Source: CAZTHM01 sp041946825
GTDB taxonomy: Bacteria; Acidobacteriota; Terriglobia; UBA7540
DNA: 64,000 nt
Direction: 5' to 3'
NCBI GenBank assembly: GCA_041946825.1
Contig: JBHGBD010000023.1
Span: forward strand, 9,835-73,834
The translations under genes and the position numbers were made by a program. The notes beneath the pieces were generated by a model. It had not been told where the DNA came from. It saw nothing but the letters and a program-made list of their open reading frames with translations, and searched no databases. Shown one piece after another: positions 60,068-64,000 of the stretch. Position 1 is the stretch's first letter. Each line of letters starts with the position of its first letter.

Positions 60068-61251
60068 AGGGCACCAAAGTCATCCTTGCCGGGACGATCT
60101 ACACGCCGACGGAGGAGATCACGAATGGCGTCATCGTGATCGAAGGCCACCATATCGCCAAGGTCGGTCCGAAGGAGAGCGTCAAGATTCCCAGCGGCGC
60201 GACCGTCATCGACAATCAAGACCGTCTCGTCGTGCCGGGCTTTATTGACGTCCACATCCATGGCGCAGCCGGACACGACCTGATGGAAGCAACGGGCGAA
60301 GCGGTCTCCGCTGTCGCCGCATACCTGGCCCGTCACGGCACGACGTCGTTCCTCGCCACGACCGTTACGGCGAGCCTCGACCGCACACTCCATTCAGCAC
60401 GAGCCTTAAGTGAAATCATCCGAACAGCGCAAAGCGCGTCCGGGCCCACGGACAAGTTCGCCGGCGCGCAACCGCTGGGACTGCACCTTGAGGGTCCGTT
60501 TATTAATGTCAGGAGGCGGGGCGCGCACCCCGCTTCGCAGATTCAAACGCCGTCGGGGCGAACCCTGGAGCGTATTCTTGACGCCGCCGACGACACCGCG
60601 CGGCTGCTTACGATCGCTCCGGAACTGGAAGGCGCGCTGCAGGTTCTCGAACTCGCGCGTCGGCGCGGCCTGCGTGTAGCGCTCGGGCATTCAGATGCGA
60701 CTTTCGAGGAGGCCGAGCGCGCGGTCACCGCCGGAGCCACATACGCGGTTCATGTTTACAATTCCATGCGGCCATTTCTGCACCGCGACGGAGGGATCCT
60801 CGGCGCCGTCCTGACCGACGATCGCGTCAGCGCGGAGCTGATTTGCGATGGCGTGCATGTCGAGCCGCCCGGCGTCCGATTGCTGGTGAAATCCAAAGGG
60901 CTCGAGCGAGTCGTGCTGGCCAGTGACAGCCTCAGCGGTGCAGGCATGCCGGACGGAAACTTTCGCCTGGGAAACTTCATGATCCACATGTCCGGCGGTG
61001 TTTCGCGTTCTACCGAGGGTAACCTGACAGGCAGCGCGCTGACCCTCGACGCCGCCATTCGCAATCTTGCGAGGTTTACCGGCCTCAGCTACAAGGAATG
61101 CCTGCTATGCGCCACGTTAAATCCCGCTCGTATCGCCGGAATAGAAAAGCAGAAGGGTATGATCGCGGTAGGAGCCGACGCCGACCTCGCCGTGCTTGAC
61201 CAAAATCACTACGTGACGCAGACTTATGTTCGCGGACGGGCAGTCCTCTGA
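60064..61251 (+). CDS. nagA: N-acetylglucosamine-6-phosphate deacetylase
   Basis: The 395-residue amidohydrolase removes acetate from GlcNAc-6-P to yield GlcN-6-P. Active-site motifs are HIHG near residue 62 (metal-binding H-x-H), HLEGPFI (catalytic-site Glu), GHSDAT, the HVYNSM motif and the catalytic Asp in SDSLSGAGM. Start ATG overlaps the murQ stop (ATGA), so the two are translated together. murA follows after 5 nt. nagB is absent, so GlcN-6-P probably goes into GlmM rather than fructose-6-P, or nagB lies elsewhere. Confidence 0.93.
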   Translation: MKGTKVILAGTIYTPTEEITNGVIVIEGHHIAKVGPKESVKIPSGATVIDNQDRLVVPGFIDVHIHGAAGHDLMEATGEAVSAVAAYLARHGTTSFLATTVTASLDRTLHSARALSEIIRTAQSASGPTDKFAGAQPLGLHLEGPFINVRRRGAHPASQIQTPSGRTLERILDAADDTARLLTIAPELEGALQVLELARRRGLRVALGHSDATFEEAERAVTAGATYAVHVYNSMRPFLHRDGGILGAVLTDDRVSAELICDGVHVEPPGVRLLVKSKGLERVVLASDSLSGAGMPDGNFRLGNFMIHMSGGVSRSTEGNLTGSALTLDAAIRNLARFTGLSYKECLLCATLNPARIAGIEKQKGMIAVGADADLAVLDQNHYVTQTYVRGRAVL

Positions 61252-61256
61252 CGAAC

Positions 61257-62525
61257 ATGGACAAATTCCTCATCGAAGGCGGCAGGAGACTAGAAGGCCG
61301 GGTGGTCGCCAGCGGCGCGAAGAATGCCGCGCTGCCGGCCATGGCCGCAGCGCTGCTGACCGAAGACCCGGTTATTCTTCGCAACGTCCCGCGAGTCCGC
61401 GACATTGGCACGTTGCGAAGTCTGTTGGACGAACTGGGAGTGGATTCCTCGGTCACGCACGAGGAACATGGTAACCGGCTGGAGATTCAAGCTCGTAAAC
61501 TGCTCAATCCCGTCGCGCCCTACGAACTTGTGAAGCAGATGCGCGCTTCAGTGTTGGTGCTGGGTCCGCTGGTGGCAAGATTCGGCCACGCTCGCGTGTC
61601 GCTGCCGGGCGGATGCGCCATCGGGGCGCGGCCTATCAACCTCCACCTCAAGGGGCTGGAAGCGCTGGGGGCCACCGTCAAAATCGAGCATGGGTACGTG
61701 GACGCGCGCGCGAATGGCCTGCGTGCCGCGACGATCTATTTCGACACCATAACAGTGACGGGCACGGAGAACCTGATGATGGCTGCCACAATGGCGGCGG
61801 GAGAGACCGTGCTCGAGAACGCGGCGCGCGAGCCGGAGGTCGAGGACCTCGCGCACTTGCTGAATTCAATGGGCGCCGCGATTGAGGGGGCCGGCACCGA
61901 CACGATCCGCATTCGCGGCGTCTCTCGCCTGCGCGGCGTGGAGCACGCGATCGTTCCCGACCGCATCGAGGTGGGGACCTTCCTCGTGGCCGCAGCCATC
62001 ACCGGCGGCCACCTCGTCGTCGAGCGAACCGAGCCCGCCCATCTCAGCTCCGTCATCGCCAAGCTCGGCGAGGCAGGCGTCAAGGTTCGCACCCGCGCTG
62101 AGCATGAGCTCGAGGTGGAGAGTTCGGAGAAACTGACTGCGGCGGATATGACCACCCACGAATATCCCGGGTTCGCTACCGACATGCAGGCTCAGTACAT
62201 GGCCCTGATGACTCAGGCGGAAGGCTCGACGGTGATTACCGAAGCGATTTTCGAGAATCGCTTTCTGCATGCGCTGGAACTGCTGCGCATGGGAGCCGAC
62301 ATCACGGTGAACGGCCGGCGCGCCGTCGTGCGCGGAAAGACCCGCTTGAGCGGGGCCAAGGTCCAGGCTTCCGATCTGCGCGCCAGCGCATCGCTGGTGC
62401 TCGCCGGCCTCGCTGCCGAAGGCGAGACACTTGTTGACCGCGTGTACCACATTGACCGGGGGTATGAACGTATCGAGGAGAAACTCAATAATCTTGGGGC
62501 AAGGATAAAGCGAATCTCGGAATAA
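61257..62525 (+). CDS. murA: UDP-N-acetylglucosamine 1-carboxyvinyltransferase
   Basis: The 422-residue enzyme commits UDP-GlcNAc to peptidoglycan. It has the catalytic Cys120 in PGGCAIGARP (equivalent of E. coli Cys115, so fosfomycin-sensitive in principle), Lys22 in SGAKNAAL and the two-domain pseudo-repeat. It is the last gene of the murQ-nagA-murA operon; linking salvage with the first committed step of the wall pathway is unusual, since murA is generally elsewhere. Confidence 0.95.
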   Translation: MDKFLIEGGRRLEGRVVASGAKNAALPAMAAALLTEDPVILRNVPRVRDIGTLRSLLDELGVDSSVTHEEHGNRLEIQARKLLNPVAPYELVKQMRASVLVLGPLVARFGHARVSLPGGCAIGARPINLHLKGLEALGATVKIEHGYVDARANGLRAATIYFDTITVTGTENLMMAATMAAGETVLENAAREPEVEDLAHLLNSMGAAIEGAGTDTIRIRGVSRLRGVEHAIVPDRIEVGTFLVAAAITGGHLVVERTEPAHLSSVIAKLGEAGVKVRTRAEHELEVESSEKLTAADMTTHEYPGFATDMQAQYMALMTQAEGSTVITEAIFENRFLHALELLRMGADITVNGRRAVVRGKTRLSGAKVQASDLRASASLVLAGLAAEGETLVDRVYHIDRGYERIEEKLNNLGARIKRISE

Positions 62526-62608
62526 ATGAGTCGGTGAGCCCGTAGGTCGGTAAACCACGAAGAAACTTATGTCGCGCGTGTCGTCGAATGGTTCACGGAC
62601 TCAGCCAA

Positions 62609-62980
62609 TCAGTACAGAGCATACGCGATACTGAAAACCACCACGCCCAAAACTCCCAGGGATATAAGCAGATATTTTGTGTCACGCTCCAGCCCAAAGG
62701 CGAGCGCCGCAATAACGATGCGGAAGACCGGAGTGAGAAGGAGGAAGAGAATTCCTAGCTCCAGGACGCCCATCGGATCGAATCGCAACGCCCGCGAAAG
62801 CAGCGTGGCGGGCGAGGCCGGCGGCACCGGGCGCGCCAACCTTCCCCCGGATCGGAGCAGGCCATAGATCAACCCCAGCGCCATCACCGCGGTCGAGACG
62901 GCCGAACCATATCGTAGGACAAGGGCAATCGCATCCTGCGCGCGATCTTCGTATTCATGAACTTGTGAGCCGGTTTGCAT
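62609..62980 (-). CDS. DUF1634 membrane protein
   Basis: The 123-residue protein has three predicted transmembrane helices and the DUF1634 pattern: GSAVSTAVMALGLIYGLL, DPMGVLELGILFLLLTPVFRIV, and a final helix near the C-terminus. It follows the TauE/SafE-type gene by 20 nt; this pairing is common and suggests that both form one transport unit. ATG 62980. Confidence 0.8.
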   Translation of the reverse strand: MQTGSQVHEYEDRAQDAIALVLRYGSAVSTAVMALGLIYGLLRSGGRLARPVPPASPATLLSRALRFDPMGVLELGILFLLLTPVFRIVIAALAFGLERDTKYLLISLGVLGVVVFSIAYALY

Positions 62981-63000
62981 TGTCCTGGAACAGAGCGGAG

Positions 63001-63795
63001 CTAGCGCGCAAAGCCTCCATGCAACGCTTTCCACATCATGATCGCCGCAAAATAAAAGGCAATGATTGAAAACAGCAGGATCAGCCAGCGGCCTGGTGTG
63101 CGGCGAAGCAGCCGGGAGCCGAGAGCAGCGCCCAGGAATACTCCCACCGCCGTCGGGGCAGTCACGAGTGGACGCACATCCCCCCGCGCGAAATAGATAA
63201 ACGCGCTCGCCGCCGCCGTCACGCCAATCATGAAGTTCGAGGTCGCCGTCGCCACCTTGAACGGCACCCCCATCACCAGGTACATCACCGGAACCTTGAC
63301 GACCCCACCGCCCACGCCCAGCATCCCGGAAATGATTCCCGCGGCTCCAGACCCGCAGAGACCCAGAGGAAGCCTTTTGACTTGATAAGGCGCGCCGGAA
63401 TCCGCGTGCGCGCCATCGGCGGCAAGGCTGCGTCGAACCATCGACGCCCCGGCGTAAACCAGGAGCAGGGCGAAGCCGACTGCCAGGGACTCGCGGCTTA
63501 AAAGGGCAGCCACGAGTGAACCCGAGATTGCTCCAACGGTTGTGGCCAACTCCAGTGTCATGCCCAGGCGGATGTCGCTCAGGCGCTGCTCGATGTAGCT
63601 CGCTGCTGCGCCGCTGGAGGTTGCGATCACGCAACACAAGCTGGTTGCGATTGCCTGGTGAATGGGTACACCGAATCCCAGTGTCAACACCGGCGTGATG
63701 ATCATCCCTCCGCCGATGCCCGTCAGGGAGCCCGCGGCCCCGGCAATCATGCCAAGGCCCACCAGCTCAACAAAAGCCAGCCACGTCAGATCCAT
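63001..63795 (-). CDS. TauE/SafE-family (UPF0721) anion exporter
   Basis: The 264-residue protein has about eight helices and the two-repeat TauE/SafE pattern (AGAAGSLTGIGGGMIITPVL in the first half and ISGMLGVGGGVVKVPVM in the second). Family members export sulfite, sulfoacetate or other organic anions. It is the first gene of a pair with DUF1634. Confidence 0.88.
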   Translation of the reverse strand: MDLTWLAFVELVGLGMIAGAAGSLTGIGGGMIITPVLTLGFGVPIHQAIATSLCCVIATSSGAAASYIEQRLSDIRLGMTLELATTVGAISGSLVAALLSRESLAVGFALLLVYAGASMVRRSLAADGAHADSGAPYQVKRLPLGLCGSGAAGIISGMLGVGGGVVKVPVMYLVMGVPFKVATATSNFMIGVTAAASAFIYFARGDVRPLVTAPTAVGVFLGAALGSRLLRRTPGRWLILLFSIIAFYFAAIMMWKALHGGFAR

Positions 63796-63883
63796 TGCGG
63801 TCTGGATTTCCCGCTAAAGCCAATGCGTGGAGAGTCTACTCTTGCGCCGGGGTAGGCGTAAATACCGTTCTCAAGAAAACACA

Positions 63884-63920
63884 ACGGGCGGTGAGGAGGT
63901 CTTTGAACCTCACCGCCCGT
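63884..63920 (-). terminator. Strong hairpin terminator
   Basis: A perfect 13-bp stem (63884-63896 with 63908-63920) has an 11-nt loop. On the minus strand it is followed by a U-rich stretch (TGTGTTTTC), so it terminates the gene that enters from the right edge. Confidence 0.8.
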
Positions 63921-63947
63921 CATAATCCATCGAAGTTTCAGGCTGTC

Positions 63948-64000
63948 TTACTGGCAGATCGTGCCATCGGGGTCGAACGCGCTGGCGTCGAGCGTGCAGC
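63948..64000 (-). CDS. C-terminal fragment of a gene cut by the window edge
   Basis: The open minus-strand frame ends at TAA 63948-63950. Only the last 16 residues are visible (ending DPDGTICQ), with two Cys residues. It ends just upstream of the strong terminator, which supports that it is a real gene end. No family can be named. Confidence 0.5.
   Translation of the reverse strand, partial: CTLDASAFDPDGTICQ

Noticed and set aside
62981..63637. N-terminal extension of the DUF1634 gene (open to 63637)
   Set aside because: This part overlaps the TauE/SafE gene in another frame and has no membrane-protein composition; ATG 62980 gives the normal DUF1634 length.
1..64000. tRNA, rRNA, IS element or prophage
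   Set aside because: No T-loop/cloverleaf pattern, ribosomal sequence, transposase or phage-structural gene was recognised on either strand.

Overview
The window is about 64 kb of a GC-rich (roughly 60%, judged by eye) chromosome from a free-living Gram-negative bacterium. Outer-membrane functions (TolC, RND pump, Mla lipid transport), a periplasmic octaheme cytochrome, a two-subunit glycine decarboxylase, ECF sigma/anti-sigma pairs and polyprenyl-phosphate glycosylation genes together suggest a soil-type lineage such as Acidobacteriota. No rRNA is present to fix the taxonomy, so this is an inference. I saw no tRNA, rRNA, IS element, prophage or CRISPR array. Coding density is high and genes lie on both strands.

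Layout. 1-11.8 kb: envelope glycosylation block (sulfatase-like membrane hydrolase, membrane spermidine-synthase-like protein, YfhO-like protein, two tandem GT39-type transferases, GT2-GtrA polyprenyl-phosphate sugar synthase). 11.9-19.3 kb: a minus-strand run osmC-tolC-adaptor-RND permease-DUF2892-Usp. 19.5-23.4 kb: APC permease, octaheme c-type cytochrome of the hydroxylamine oxidoreductase type, ECF sigma with zinc-finger anti-sigma. 23.4-27.4 kb: RsbW/STAS partner-switching pair running into mlaE-mlaF-mlaD, plus a small Cys-rich protein. 27.6-32.1 kb: glycine cleavage operon gcvT-gcvH-gcvPA-gcvPB. 32.2-37.3 kb: diiron-type MBL protein, DinB protein, second ECF/anti-sigma pair, Tat-exported esterase and NDH-2. 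A dyad TGTAAC-N13-GTTACR occurs upstream of the MBL gene and again between the divergent DinB and sigma genes. 37.6-46.3 kb: smc, purC, cvpA, a Fis-type HTH protein, a TPR protein and a repeat protein.

46.6-62.5 kb is the most coherent region and looks like a cell-wall sugar salvage locus. It holds two SSS sodium symporters, an APC permease, GH18 and GH84 glycosidases, a secreted class-C beta-lactamase-like domain fused to a NamZ (DUF1343) exo-N-acetylmuramidase, and the cytoplasmic genes murQ-nagA-murA. The proposed route is: extracytoplasmic enzymes release MurNAc, GlcNAc and peptides, the symporters and permease import them, MurQ and NagA convert the phosphorylated sugars to GlcN-6-P, and MurA commits UDP-GlcNAc back to the wall. 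No amino-sugar kinase is encoded here, so that step must lie elsewhere. Degenerate 7-nt tandem repeats, in two places as facing inverted arms, occupy the intergenic spaces of this locus and were noticed nowhere else in the window.

62.6-64 kb: DUF1634 and TauE/SafE membrane proteins, then a strong hairpin terminator serving a gene cut by the window edge. Function calls rest on motif and family recognition by eye; no database search was run.
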